Assembly: GCF_038007965.1 (NCBI RefSeq)
Contig: NZ_JBBOYD010000001.1
Location: 2,272,501 to 2,336,500 of the forward strand
Origin: Niallia sp. FSL W8-0635
GTDB taxonomy: Bacteria; Bacillota; Bacilli; Bacillales; Cytobacillaceae
DNA length: 64,000 bases
Direction of reading: 5' to 3'
Shown here one piece after another: positions 26,474-36,073 of this stretch. Every line of letters starts with the position of its first letter. Position 1 is the first letter of the stretch. The position numbers were made by a program, and so were the translations under genes. Under the pieces are notes generated by a model, which ran no database searches, was not told where the DNA came from, and saw only the letters and a program-made list of their open reading frames with translations.

Positions 26474-26630
26474 ACGAAAAAAGAGAAAAAAGTATATACT
26501 ATTTATATTAGTAAATGATGACGCTTTATTATTTATATCCTGTGAGAAAGGTACATAATCATTAACGAAAATAGAGGAATATGATAGTATTAAAAAGGAA
26601 TATCCTAAATTAATTAAGAGAAGTGAACAT

Positions 26631-28973
26631 ATGAATAACGAACTAATTAAAGAAAATATAAAAAATCAAGAATTGTTAATGTTGGTGAAAGAATTTGAAG
26701 AAATAGGATTTATAAAGGATGAAAAGAGAATCTTAGATGAGATTCAAAAGCTTAATGAAGCACAGGATGGAAAAGAAATATCACAGTTATTAACGATTGC
26801 TGCATTATCTAGAATGCATGTGAATCAAAAGGATACTATTGCAATTGCATGGTTAAATAAAGCAATGGAGTTAAACGCAGATAATACGATGGCGCTGAAA
26901 TATCTTTCCCAATATGATTGGAAGAATTTCAGCAATGTACTAGAACCTCTTGTATTTCCAAATATTCGCGAAACAGATAATCGAACAGCAAAACGTAAAA
27001 TCGCAGAGCAATATATAAATAATTGTCGTGCTTTTTTAGAACAGACAGAAGATGTAGTAGCCCATATTAAGAATCAGAAAAAAAACGCTGCTGTATATGA
27101 GAATACAGAAGCCGTTGCAAAATATGAAGCAATCGAACAAACGCTAAAGATAGTGATAGAAAAAACTTCAGAATTACTGAAATCGGCGGAAGAATACGCA
27201 GAATCCATTAGTGGTGTATTCCATACGTCTATTTACTATGAAAGTGTAAAAAAATTAATAGAAGAACTTCAAGAACTAAAAAAGGAATGGGCAAGCCTTT
27301 TTATAGAAGAAAAAGAAGAAGATCAGACGTCCCTGTCCTCTTTAGAAGAACTGGAGCAAATGGTGGGGCTTGAAACGGTTAAAAAAAGAGTACGGGATTT
27401 TTATCAGTTTTTAAGCTATCAAAAATCAAGAAAAAAATTAGGATATATGATTCAAGATGAATTAAGCTTAAATATGATCTTTACAGGGAATCCAGGTACA
27501 GGAAAGACAACGCTAGCACGTTTAATGGCTAAGATTTATCATGAACTTGGAGTATTGCCAAGTTCAGAAGTTGTAGAAACTGATCGATCCCAATTAATAG
27601 GCGGATATATGGGACAAACAGAAGAAAATGTTCGTTCTGTTGTAAAGCAAGCGGTTGGAGGTGTGTTATTTATTGATGAAGCCTATAGTTTAAAAAGAGA
27701 GGGTCAATCTGGCAATGATTATGGGCAAACGGCAATTGATACCCTTGTTTCCTTAATGACAGGATCGGAGTTTGGCGGAAAGTTTGCGGTTATTTTAGCA
27801 GGCTATCCAGAGGAAATGCGTCAATTTTTAGATGGAAATCATGGTTTAAGAAGTCGTTTTCCAGCTTCTAATTTGATTCATTTACCTGATTATGCTCCTA
27901 GTGAATTATTAGCAATTGGTGATAGAATTGCATCGAGTAATGACTATGTGATGACAGAAGACGGGAAAAGGGCTTTGTTAAAAAGATTGGAGAAGGATCA
28001 AGTGGATGAAAGCTTTGGGAATGCCCGAGCTGTTCGTAATATTGTACTTGATGCCATATTTAGCAAAGGGTCTCGTAAATCAAATGAGCAAGAAATTTTA
28101 AAATATACACTCCTACAAGAATCTGATTTTGTTTGTGAAGAGGAAGCGAACTCAATTGATCCAGCTACAGAATTAAATGAACTAATTGGATTATCGAAAG
28201 TAAAAGAAGAAATAAAGAAAATAATTGCTTTTGTAAAGATTCAGCAATTAAGACAAACGAAATCGAGAAAGAATTTGCCTATCCAACTACATGCTGTATT
28301 TACAGGAAATCCAGGGACAGGTAAGACTACTGTTGCAAAATTATATGCTCAGTTCCTTAAAGATTGCGGAATCTTAAAGAGGGGGCACTTGGTAGTAACA
28401 AGTAGAGCTGATTTCGTAGCTGGATATGTAGGACAATCTGCTATTAAAACGAGAAAGAAAATAAGAGAAGCACTTGGTGGCGTGTTGTTTATTGATGAAG
28501 CCTATTCCTTGTTAGGTAGTGGTGGTCAAGATTTCGGAAAAGAGGTAGTAGATACTTTAGTGATGGAAATGACAAAACATAACGAAAATTTAGTCGTAAT
28601 CCTTGCTGGCTACCCGAATGAAACGAGTGCTCTATTACAAAGTAATCCGGGTTTAACATCTAGGTTTAAAAAGTTCATCCATTTTGACGATTATATGGCA
28701 GATGAATTGATTGAAATTATGAAAATGTATGCGGCGAAATATGATTATTCTTTATCGGAAAGTGCCATATCTATGCTTCAGAATCAGCTTCCTTATGTTA
28801 TGACAGACGGAAACGGAAGATTTGCCACTAATATTATCGATGAAGCTGTGCAATTACAGGCATTGAGACTGTCCGAGCAATTAGAACAAGGAATAGAAGT
28901 AGATGTTTCTACATTGTCTGCAGAAGATATGAAAAAAGTTTTACAAGGATACAAAAGAAAAATCGAAGAATAG
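26631..28973 (+). CDS. Double-AAA ATPase of the CbxX/SpoVK family
   Basis: 780 residues. Residues ~1-230 are helical and TPR-like ('AIAWLNKAMELNADNTMAL'). Two AAA modules follow, each with Walker A ('FTGNPGTGKTTLARLMAKI' and 'FTGNPGTGKTTVAKLYAQF'), Walker B ('GVLFIDEAYSL' in both) and an arginine-finger region ('GLRSRFPASN' and 'GLTSRFKKFI'). SpoVK and EccA have one such ATPase domain; the tandem arrangement with a helical N-domain resembles larger CbxX/CfqX proteins that remodel protein complexes. The ribosome site is weak (AAGAGAAGTG). It lies between sspN and yneP; a sporulation link is inferred from position only. Confidence 0.88.
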   Translation: MNNELIKENIKNQELLMLVKEFEEIGFIKDEKRILDEIQKLNEAQDGKEISQLLTIAALSRMHVNQKDTIAIAWLNKAMELNADNTMALKYLSQYDWKNFSNVLEPLVFPNIRETDNRTAKRKIAEQYINNCRAFLEQTEDVVAHIKNQKKNAAVYENTEAVAKYEAIEQTLKIVIEKTSELLKSAEEYAESISGVFHTSIYYESVKKLIEELQELKKEWASLFIEEKEEDQTSLSSLEELEQMVGLETVKKRVRDFYQFLSYQKSRKKLGYMIQDELSLNMIFTGNPGTGKTTLARLMAKIYHELGVLPSSEVVETDRSQLIGGYMGQTEENVRSVVKQAVGGVLFIDEAYSLKREGQSGNDYGQTAIDTLVSLMTGSEFGGKFAVILAGYPEEMRQFLDGNHGLRSRFPASNLIHLPDYAPSELLAIGDRIASSNDYVMTEDGKRALLKRLEKDQVDESFGNARAVRNIVLDAIFSKGSRKSNEQEILKYTLLQESDFVCEEEANSIDPATELNELIGLSKVKEEIKKIIAFVKIQQLRQTKSRKNLPIQLHAVFTGNPGTGKTTVAKLYAQFLKDCGILKRGHLVVTSRADFVAGYVGQSAIKTRKKIREALGGVLFIDEAYSLLGSGGQDFGKEVVDTLVMEMTKHNENLVVILAGYPNETSALLQSNPGLTSRFKKFIHFDDYMADELIEIMKMYAAKYDYSLSESAISMLQNQLPYVMTDGNGRFATNIIDEAVQLQALRLSEQLEQGIEVDVSTLSAEDMKKVLQGYKRKIEE

Positions 28974-28990
28974 GACGGTGTAGGAAACTA

Positions 28991-29431
28991 ATGGGTGATT
29001 TCTTTATTTCAACAAGAGACATTGAATTATATTATGCAGACACAGATATGATGGGTGTTGTGTATCATGCAAATTATTTGAAGTTTTTTGAACGAGGCAG
29101 AACAGGACTAATAGAAGACATTGGCTATAATTATTTAGAAATGGAAAATGAAGGGTATTTCGCACCTGTCTATGATGTCTATGCGGTATATAAAAAACCG
29201 TTACGATATGGAGACCAAGCAAAGGTTAAAACATGGGTGGAAACAAATGATGGGATAAAAACCGTTTACGGCTATCAAATTATTAATCAAAATGAAGAAA
29301 TATGTGTAGAAGGGACTACAACACATATTATCGTATCGAAAGAAACCTTTAGACCTAAACCTTTTAAGAAGATTTTTCCTGAATGGTTTAATAAATATGA
29401 AGAAATTAAAAAGCAACCGACAGACAAGTAA
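28991..29431 (+). CDS. yneP: Acyl-CoA thioesterase, hotdog fold (YneP-like)
   Basis: 146 residues, 17 bp after the ATPase gene. 4HBT-type active-site region 'LYYADTDMMGVVYHANYLK' followed by 'FFERGRTGLIEDIG', then 'YDVYAVYKKPLRYGDQAKV' and 'YGYQIINQNEEICVEGTTTH'. It cleaves acyl-CoA thioesters; the acyl chain is not predictable. Gene position (sspN region, then yneQ and yneR) equals that of B. subtilis yneP. Confidence 0.92.
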   Translation: MGDFFISTRDIELYYADTDMMGVVYHANYLKFFERGRTGLIEDIGYNYLEMENEGYFAPVYDVYAVYKKPLRYGDQAKVKTWVETNDGIKTVYGYQIINQNEEICVEGTTTHIIVSKETFRPKPFKKIFPEWFNKYEEIKKQPTDK

Positions 29432-29455
29432 AGTCATATAAAGGAGATTGCTTTC

Positions 29456-29746
29456 ATGGCATTTGGATTAAAAAAACAAGAGCTTGCAGAATGGAAAAGA
29501 CAAATAGATAATGGAAAAATTGCTTTTTTAACTCATTATTGGTTAGATGATCGTTTCCCAGATTGTAAGACAGTAACAAAAGTGGGCTGTTCTGATTTGG
29601 AGAAGTTAAAAAGCTGGGGAAAGAAGTATGGATTAAAGGAAGAATGGATTCATTATCGAAAAGACGGCTATTCTCATTTTGACTTATTGGGTGATACACA
29701 AAGAATGATATTGAAAGAAGAGGGGATAGCTGAACGTTTACAATAG
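29456..29746 (+). CDS. yneQ: YneQ-like conserved protein of unknown function
   Basis: 96 residues with AAAGGAG 9 bases before the ATG. 'MAFGLKKQELAEWKRQIDNG', 'IAFLTHYWLDDRFPDCKTV', 'GCSDLEKLKSWGKKYGLK' and 'WIHYRKDGYSHFDLLG' match YneQ of B. subtilis in length and order. No known catalytic motif; conserved Trp, His and Cys residues could mark a ligand or metal site. Follows yneP by 24 bp. Confidence 0.85.
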   Translation: MAFGLKKQELAEWKRQIDNGKIAFLTHYWLDDRFPDCKTVTKVGCSDLEKLKSWGKKYGLKEEWIHYRKDGYSHFDLLGDTQRMILKEEGIAERLQ

Positions 29747-29869
29747 TCTGTAAAAATCTTTCTGAGTTGACGTGTATTGAAAATATATCCGTTGCTTTTC
29801 GCTATAATTAACTTAGAATCTTCCTATTTTTTGTTGATATGCACCGTTCGTTTTAGAATAGTTATAAAC

Positions 29870-29918
29870 AAAAACAGCGAGACGGTAGTAATTGCTACTT
29901 CGTTCTCGCTGTTTTTAT
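29870..29918. terminator. Bidirectional terminator between yneQ and yneR
   Basis: AAAAACAGCGAGA (29870-29882) pairs with TCTCGCTGTTTTT across a loop of ~20 bases; A and T runs on both sides let it serve both convergent genes. Confidence 0.85.
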
Positions 29919-29945
29919 TGAAAAAATTATTTGAAATCCAAAAGC

Positions 29946-30236
29946 TTACTGGGCATGGCGATATTCTGGTTCGTTAGCTACTTCGTTAAAATCTGCAAAA
30001 AGATCTTTATCGTCGAAATACCATAAATCTTTCTCTTCTATATAATAATGAATCCCATCTTTAACTGTCTCAATGCCTATATTTACAGGCTGTTCGTTAG
30101 AAATCCCTAATGAAAATCCTTGCTGTACTGTACTGCATCCGCCATAACGAGCAAAGAAACGAATATAGTCTCCATCTTTTAACATCATTTCATCCTTGTA
30201 CCAATCGGCAGCTTTATCACTAATCACAATTTTCAT
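29946..30236 (-). CDS. yneR: HesB/YadR-like protein (YneR-like)
   Basis: 96 residues; AGAGGTGTG lies before the ATG on the minus strand. HesB/IscA-type fold: 'MKIVISDKAADWYKDEM', 'DYIRFFARYGGCSTVQQGF', 'SLGISNEQPVN', 'IHYYIEEKDLWYFDDKDL'. Only one of the Cys residues expected of an A-type iron-sulfur carrier is present (in GGCST); the C-terminal Cys-x-Cys is missing, so cluster binding is doubtful. The place beside yneQ and near plsY matches B. subtilis. Confidence 0.88.
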   Translation of the reverse strand: MKIVISDKAADWYKDEMMLKDGDYIRFFARYGGCSTVQQGFSLGISNEQPVNIGIETVKDGIHYYIEEKDLWYFDDKDLFADFNEVANEPEYRHAQ

Positions 30237-30353
30237 TTTTCACACCTCTTATGAATTTTGCTTCTGTTATTTTAAAGGAAGCATTCTTTTTCTACTGGTA
30301 TTCTTTCATTATAAAGGATTGTTTTACAATTATCGAATATTTGAATTTCGTTT

Positions 30354-31547
30354 TTACTCTGCTTGTCCATCTTTAAGCATATGATCCATTATATCTGAAT
30401 AAATAGATGGTCCATATTTATCGATAGCTTCTTGTGAGTCTAATAATGGATGCATTCTATAATTACTTTCCGCTTTACTTGCTACAAAAGTAGGATAGAA
30501 AGAAGGAGTATCCAGCGTAATAGTCGTTGCTTTTCCTTGCTGCTTCTTATTTACAGTAACAGTTACCATACCACCGATATCACGATATTCCTCATCCTGT
30601 CCAGATATAAAGTTTCCTAAAGAATAAACAACTAATCCTTTTTGTCCATTTTTTCCTTCTAGCCATTCGATTGGCTGAAGAACATGTGGGTGGCTACCGA
30701 AAACGATATGAACGCCTTCATCTATTAAAAACTGTGCTAATTCTTTTTGTTCATTAGATGGAAAACGCTGATATTCGTTGCCCCAATGGATTGCCATCAC
30801 AATAACATCTGCTTCTTTTTTTGCACGTTGAATTTCCTTGCTGATTTTTTCTTTATCTATTATATTTACGATATATTCCTTTCCTTTTGGGATAGGAATC
30901 CCATTTAAACCATATGTGTAAGCTAAATACGCCACTTTAATGCCCTTTTTTTCTAAGACGACTATTTTTTCTTGATCTTCTTTTGATAAATAAGTTCCAA
31001 CATGAGGGAAACCTATTTGATTCAAATAGGTAATAGAAAGCTTTTGAGCTTCCACTCCGCGATCTAAGGCATGATTATTTGCAGTTGAAACGATGTCAAT
31101 ACCAGCCTTTTTCAAACTATCTGCAATTTCGTGAGGACTATTAAAAGTAGGGTAGCCGGATAAACCAATCGATTCACCTGCAACAATCGTTTCTTGATTT
31201 GCTAACAAAAGATCAGGTTTCTTTAATTCACTTGGTAGATTATTGAACATACGATCAAAATTATAATGATTACCTTCTCGGGCATCATTATATACACGAT
31301 CATGAATTAAAATATCTCCAATTGCCGCAATTGTAATTTTTTCATTTACTTCTTTTGATACATTTTGAATGTCTCTTCCTGGTATAGGATGATTTACTTT
31401 GCTTTTAGAAGGGGAGAAATCTAATTTAGGTAGATTCACAAAAAAAAGCGCAAGTACACCAACAATAAGGAAGAAGAGTATAAAAACAATTTTCTTTTTT
31501 TTCTTCATCATTAGCCTCATTATCTTATAAAGTGAAACTTCCATCAT
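30354..31547 (-). CDS. CapA-family protein (PGA_cap metallophosphatase-like)
   Basis: About 397 residues. I favour the ATG at 31547, just after AAAGGAA; an ATG at 31508 after GAGG is the other option. One membrane anchor ('IVFILFFLIVGVLALFFV'), then the CapA domain: 'TIAAIGDILIHDRVYND', 'LLLANQETIVAGESIGLSG', 'IVSTANNHALDRGVEAQKL', 'VIVMAIHWGNEYQ', 'HIVFGSHPHVLQPIEWLEG'. Asp, Asn and His residues in these blocks form a calcineurin-like metal site. CapA/PgsA takes part in poly-gamma-glutamate capsule synthesis, but there are no pgsBC genes here, so the role of this stand-alone copy is open. Confidence 0.88.
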   Translation of the reverse strand: MMEVSLYKIMRLMMKKKKKIVFILFFLIVGVLALFFVNLPKLDFSPSKSKVNHPIPGRDIQNVSKEVNEKITIAAIGDILIHDRVYNDAREGNHYNFDRMFNNLPSELKKPDLLLANQETIVAGESIGLSGYPTFNSPHEIADSLKKAGIDIVSTANNHALDRGVEAQKLSITYLNQIGFPHVGTYLSKEDQEKIVVLEKKGIKVAYLAYTYGLNGIPIPKGKEYIVNIIDKEKISKEIQRAKKEADVIVMAIHWGNEYQRFPSNEQKELAQFLIDEGVHIVFGSHPHVLQPIEWLEGKNGQKGLVVYSLGNFISGQDEEYRDIGGMVTVTVNKKQQGKATTITLDTPSFYPTFVASKAESNYRMHPLLDSQEAIDKYGPSIYSDIMDHMLKDGQAE

Positions 31548-31769
31548 TGGGGTTCCTTTATTCCCCCGGATGGTTAGTTGTACCACTCGGAACATTACGG
31601 ACAGTCAATCAATTCTATAAGTAAGTGGTGAGAGACGTACTCTCTGTTATGAGTGGTAAAAATCTTTTTTGTTACATTTCCTCATTAAGAATAGCATATC
31701 AAAGATCGATTCGTTTGTATGTACAGAAGGGCGAATTCATATAAAAATGTCACTATTAGTAATGGATTA

Positions 31770-32594
31770 CTATGAAAAATAGGTGGGAAGTTGAATGGTA
31801 ATGGTTGTGCCCTTTGCTATTGTACTTTCAACAATTATTTTCCCACTATATTTTTCAACTAGTTGTTTGCATACAAAAAGCCCCATTCCTGTACCAGTTT
31901 TTTTCGTTGTTTTTAGTGGTGTAAATAAACTGTTTAACTGTGCATTTGTTATGCCGTAACCATTATCTTTTACTATAATGAATACATTCTCCATAGTTGC
32001 GTTTGTTTTAATCGTTACAGTCTTAGATGCGCTTGCGTTATTTGCTTCTGTCGCTTCAAAGGCATTTTTGACTATATTTACGATTATTTGTGTTAGATGC
32101 TGTTTATTGGCCATGCATAATGAATTGTCTGATGATAAATCTACTTTAACGTTTATCCCTTTTAAATTAGCATCACTTTGAAATACAGGGGATAAATTCA
32201 TGATTAATTCATTAATGGATAATGGAGTAATTTCATTATTTTGTGATTTGGAAAGAGTTAAAAAATCGGAAATTAATTCATTAGCTCGCGTTAATTCACC
32301 AAGAGCTAAATCCGTGTATTGATGAATTGTTTCGAGATTACTCGTTTGTTTAATTAGTTGCAGAAATCCACTTACGCTTGTTAAAGGATTTCGTACTTCA
32401 TGTGTAATACTGCTAGCCATTTTTGCTATATTTTCACTATAGGTAGTAGAAAGAGATAAGGATCGCAAGCTATCCAGTACCTCTTCCATATAGGCTTCTT
32501 GTTCCACTAGTTTTGTCTCAATCACTTTCCATTTAGTCGTATATTGTTCGGCGTAATCTGTTGCTACTTTATTATTTACCGTTTGAATGGCCAT
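31770..32594 (-). CDS. Soluble sensor histidine kinase, orphan
   Basis: 274 residues with AAAAGGGGCG before the ATG. Residues 1-55 are a helical stretch without a recognisable sensor domain. The phosphoacceptor region is 'ASSITHEVRNPLTSVSGF' (His65), followed by an HATPase domain: 'IIVNIVKNAFEATEAN' (N box), 'VKDNGYGITNAQL' (G1), 'TGTGMGLFVCKQLVEKYSG' (G2). The HEVRNPL form is shared with the sporulation kinases KinA-KinE, which lack an adjacent regulator; feeding the phosphorelay is a reasonable guess. No membrane span. Confidence 0.85.
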   Translation of the reverse strand: MAIQTVNNKVATDYAEQYTTKWKVIETKLVEQEAYMEEVLDSLRSLSLSTTYSENIAKMASSITHEVRNPLTSVSGFLQLIKQTSNLETIHQYTDLALGELTRANELISDFLTLSKSQNNEITPLSINELIMNLSPVFQSDANLKGINVKVDLSSDNSLCMANKQHLTQIIVNIVKNAFEATEANNASASKTVTIKTNATMENVFIIVKDNGYGITNAQLNSLFTPLKTTKKTGTGMGLFVCKQLVEKYSGKIIVESTIAKGTTITIQLPTYFS

Positions 32595-32678
32595 TATTAA
32601 TCGCCCCTTTTAATGATGATAATAAAAGGTATGACGAAAAAAAGCATTTTATGTCAGTTAATTAAACTTGTATAAAAC

Positions 32679-32706
32679 AAAAAAAGACCATTTTCGGTCT
32701 TTTTTT
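32679..32706 (-). terminator. Terminator of plsY
   Basis: AAAAAGACC (32681-32689) and GGTCTTTTT (32696-32704) around a 6-base loop with T/A runs on both sides. Confidence 0.88.
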
Positions 32707-32710
32707 GTTT

Positions 32711-33313
32711 TTATAACCAGCTTACTTTTGGTTCTGTTTTATTGATGATTCGTTTAATATTGGCACGATGTCTATAAACGACGAAAATGGTGAGAACCGC
32801 AAGGATAAAGATTAATAATTTATCATCCCAAAGGATAAGGGAATAGACAAGACCGGCAATGCCTGCAACCATGGAAGAGAGAGAAACATATTTTGATATA
32901 TATAGTGTAAGGAAAAATACAGCTAATATAATAACGAATAAAAGGGGTTCATGCCCAAGAAGAATCCCTGCTGACGTAGCAACTGCTTTTCCTCCCTTAA
33001 ATCCAGCGAATACAGGATACATATGACCTACAACTGCAAATATACCAAAAATGAGAGGATTAATCTCCACATCCACATTCCAAATAAGTGTAACAACAAA
33101 AGGTAGTAATGTTGCAATAGTACCTTTAAGGATATCGGAAATCGTAACAGCAAAGCCTGCTTTTTTTCCTAGGACACGGAATGAATTGGTGCCACCTAAA
33201 TTCCCACTGCCATGTTCACGTATATCTATATTGTAAAAGGTTTTGCCTATTATTAGTCCAGAAGGAATAGATCCAATTAAATAAGCGAGTATAATTAATA
33301 GTCCAATAATCAA
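32711..33313 (-). CDS. plsY: Acyl-phosphate:glycerol-3-phosphate acyltransferase PlsY
   Basis: 200 residues, multi-pass membrane protein. Three cytoplasmic PlsY motifs: '[14 protein letters not shown]' with '[20 protein letters not shown]', then '[20 protein letters not shown]' and '[10 protein letters not shown]'. The ribosome site is AAGGAGATTACG. It uses acyl-phosphate to acylate glycerol-3-phosphate, the first step of phospholipid synthesis in Firmicutes. In B. subtilis plsY (yneS) also neighbours the yne cluster. Confidence 0.96.
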   Translation of the reverse strand: MIIGLLIILAYLIGSIPSGLIIGKTFYNIDIREHGSGNLGGTNSFRVLGKKAGFAVTISDILKGTIATLLPFVVTLIWNVDVEINPLIFGIFAVVGHMYPVFAGFKGGKAVATSAGILLGHEPLLFVIILAVFFLTLYISKYVSLSSMVAGIAGLVYSLILWDDKLLIFILAVLTIFVVYRHRANIKRIINKTEPKVSWL

Positions 33314-33480
33314 TTTTCGTAATCTCCTTCACCTATGTAAATGCTTTTTGCTTTTATATTGTACCATGTATTTGCTAAAACTCATCATTTTTTCAAAAAA
33401 TATTCTCTATTTCCCATGGTAATTCTTCGTTCTAATGCGAAAGATAAATTTGAGCATATTTGAATACGGGGAGGTAAAGG

Positions 33481-34899
33481 ATGAAGCGGATAATACTTAC
33501 TATATTTGTACTCTTTTTTCTAATTTATAGTGGTACCATTTATTATCATGTAAACAAACCTCTACCAAAAGGATTGTCAATAGAAGGGCCAGTTCATTAT
33601 GTAGAGAATGTGGAGCTACTGACAGATATCACATATAAAAATAGCGAAAATAAGAGAAGTCTGCAACATGAAATACTCCAAACTATGTTAAGGGACATTC
33701 AATATGCAGAAAAATTTATTGTAATAGATATGTTTTTGTTTAATAAAGATACGAATAAAGATCAAGCATACCCTCCTTTAGTAGAAGAGCTTACAGAAGC
33801 TTTATTAAGGAAAAAACAAGAGAGGCCTTCTATAAGTATCGTGTTTCTTACAGATAAAATTAATACGGTATATCATTCCTATCCTTCAGAGGAATTAAAT
33901 CGGCTAAAGAATAACGGGGTAAAGGTTATCGAAACAGACGTCCGAAAGTTGCGTGATTCTAATCCACTTTATTCCGCGTTTTGGCGAATGTTTGGACAAT
34001 GGGTGAAAAATAGTGGAAATGGTCATCTACCGAATCTCCTTGCCAAAGGTGCTCCCAAGGTTACGACCTTATCCTATTTAGAATTATTGAATGTAAAAGC
34101 GAATCATCGAAAACTTCTAATTACAGATCAAGCAGCGATTATTTCGAGTGGGAATATTCATAATGCTAGTGGTTATCACTCCAATGTAGCTTTTCGTGTT
34201 CAGGGCAATATTATGAATGATTTACTTAAAAGTGAGGAAAGTGCTGCAAGACTAAATGAACAGATTAATTTGCCGCGAATTACCAAACAAGTAGAACGAC
34301 AAACAAATATAAAAATCCAATTATTGACGGAAGGAAAAATAGGGAAGCATGTGTTAGAAGAAATTAAAAATACAAATAAACAGGATTCGATTTGGATTGG
34401 AATTCTCTATTTAGCAGATCGAAAAGTAATAGAAGAATTGAAAGCAGCAGCAGAGAGAAAGGTACAAATATATTTAATGTTAGATCCAAACCAAAATTCA
34501 TTCGGAAATAAAAAAAGCGGCTTGCCAAATATCCCAGTTGTTGCAGAACTACGAAAAGCAAAAGCAGCAAAATACATTCATATTAAATGGTATAACACAG
34601 GAAAAGAGCAGTATCATCCCAAAATCTTCTTAGTTGATAGAGGAAAAGAAAATACCATTATTAGCGGTTCTGCTAATATTACGCGCAGAAATCTTTATGA
34701 TTTTAATTTGGAAACAGCTGTTAAAATTATTGCTCAAAAAGATACAAAGGTAGTGAAAGAAACGAAGGGATATTTCCATAAATTGTGGACTAATGAGGGT
34801 GCCCAATTTACAAAGGATGTAGATACACAAAGTAAATTACCTCTTTTTCGCTATATAATCTATCGGCTCCAGAGATTGTCATGGTTTACTACCTATTAA
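33481..34899 (+). CDS. Phospholipase D-family protein (cardiolipin synthase-like)
   Basis: 472 residues; GGGGAGG precedes the ATG. A single N-terminal membrane anchor ('IILTIFVLFFLIYSGTIYY'). Two HKD motifs are present: 'ANHRKLLITDQAAIISSGNI' near residue 205 and 'YHPKIFLVDRGKENTIISGS' near residue 380, both with the required His, Lys and Asp. Such proteins hydrolyse or transfer phosphatidyl groups at the membrane's outer face; it is shorter and less hydrophobic than classical ClsA. The substrate is not known. Confidence 0.9.
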   Translation: MKRIILTIFVLFFLIYSGTIYYHVNKPLPKGLSIEGPVHYVENVELLTDITYKNSENKRSLQHEILQTMLRDIQYAEKFIVIDMFLFNKDTNKDQAYPPLVEELTEALLRKKQERPSISIVFLTDKINTVYHSYPSEELNRLKNNGVKVIETDVRKLRDSNPLYSAFWRMFGQWVKNSGNGHLPNLLAKGAPKVTTLSYLELLNVKANHRKLLITDQAAIISSGNIHNASGYHSNVAFRVQGNIMNDLLKSEESAARLNEQINLPRITKQVERQTNIKIQLLTEGKIGKHVLEEIKNTNKQDSIWIGILYLADRKVIEELKAAAERKVQIYLMLDPNQNSFGNKKSGLPNIPVVAELRKAKAAKYIHIKWYNTGKEQYHPKIFLVDRGKENTIISGSANITRRNLYDFNLETAVKIIAQKDTKVVKETKGYFHKLWTNEGAQFTKDVDTQSKLPLFRYIIYRLQRLSWFTTY

Positions 34900-34962
34900 A
34901 TTAACTCATAATTTCTTGTCCTTTTCAAATAATAGTAGCAACAATGATTTGGAGGGAATGTA

Positions 34963-35970
34963 ATGGCTAAAAATGAAGTATTAACATCATCTGAGCTTGC
35001 AACATTATGGATGACTTATCAAGAAAAAACGATGTTTCTTCGTATGGTTGAATATTTCCACTCTGTTAATGAAGATAGAAAAGAAAAAAACTTTTATGAA
35101 AGCCATATGAGTAAATTAGCAAAAGAGATTAAGAAAATAGAAATGATTTTAACAGCAGAAAGAGCTAAAATTCCAAACGGATTTACGGAACAGGATATAA
35201 ATAAACAAGCACCAGCATTGTTTCAACCAACTTTTGCCCTGCAAATAATGAGAATGCTTTCAGAAATTGGCATGGGACTACATGCGCTTCATTTAGCAAG
35301 GTCGTATCGAAAAGACATAATCCGTTTTTTTCAAGAATTATCTGTTACAACACAGCATTGCTATGAAGAATGCACGGAGCTATTAATCGAAAAAGGTGCC
35401 TTAAGCCGTCCACCACAAGTGTCCATGCCTGAACAAGTAGATATGGTAGTGAGTACGCAGTATTTAAAAGGAAATAATATATTCGGCGATAAAAGAGTAT
35501 TAAATACAGTGGAGGTATCCTTTCTTTATCAATCGATTGAAAGTAATGCAATTGGTCAACAGTTAATTACTGGATTTGCTCAAGTAACAAGAGACCCAGA
35601 GGTGAAAAAATTCTTTACTCAAGGCAAAGAACTTTCAAAAAAAATAATTACCAAGCTTTCGAAAAAAATAATGGATGATGATATTCAAGTTCCACTTGCA
35701 TGGGTCGGCAGTCCGACCGTTTCAACGGTTTCTCCGTTTTCTGATAAGTTAATGATGTATTGTATTAGTCTTTTTTGTAGTTTTGGATTAGGTAGTAACG
35801 CAATTGGAACTACATTTAGTTTACGGAAGGATTTATCCGCCACTTTTCTCCCACTTATCACCCAAATTTATGATTATGGAGTACATGGTGCTGAATTAAT
35901 GGCGAAAAAAGGGTTTACAGAAGAACCACCAAGCATGGAAAACCGAAATAATATTATAAATAAAAACTGA
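34963..35970 (+). CDS. DUF3231 protein, two tandem copies of the domain
   Basis: 335 residues with TGGAGGG before the ATG. The first half ('LTSSELATLWMTYQEKTMFL', 'IGMGLHALHLARSYRKDII', 'VTTQHCYEECTELLIEKGAL') and the second half ('LNTVEVSFLYQSIESNAIGQ', 'QVTRDPEVKKFFTQGKELSK', 'YDYGVHGAELMAKKGF') are homologous helical domains of the DUF3231 family, common in spore formers, with a CotF/ferritin-like look. The biochemical role is unknown. Single-gene unit. Confidence 0.88.
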   Translation: MAKNEVLTSSELATLWMTYQEKTMFLRMVEYFHSVNEDRKEKNFYESHMSKLAKEIKKIEMILTAERAKIPNGFTEQDINKQAPALFQPTFALQIMRMLSEIGMGLHALHLARSYRKDIIRFFQELSVTTQHCYEECTELLIEKGALSRPPQVSMPEQVDMVVSTQYLKGNNIFGDKRVLNTVEVSFLYQSIESNAIGQQLITGFAQVTRDPEVKKFFTQGKELSKKIITKLSKKIMDDDIQVPLAWVGSPTVSTVSPFSDKLMMYCISLFCSFGLGSNAIGTTFSLRKDLSATFLPLITQIYDYGVHGAELMAKKGFTEEPPSMENRNNIINKN

Positions 35971-36073
35971 CTTTCTTATTAATTAAGTGCCATCATTGCT
36001 TTTTGCTTATCAGTAATTGGAAATAGTGCTATGATAACCTTATAAATGAACTGGTAAGGGAGATGGCGCTACT

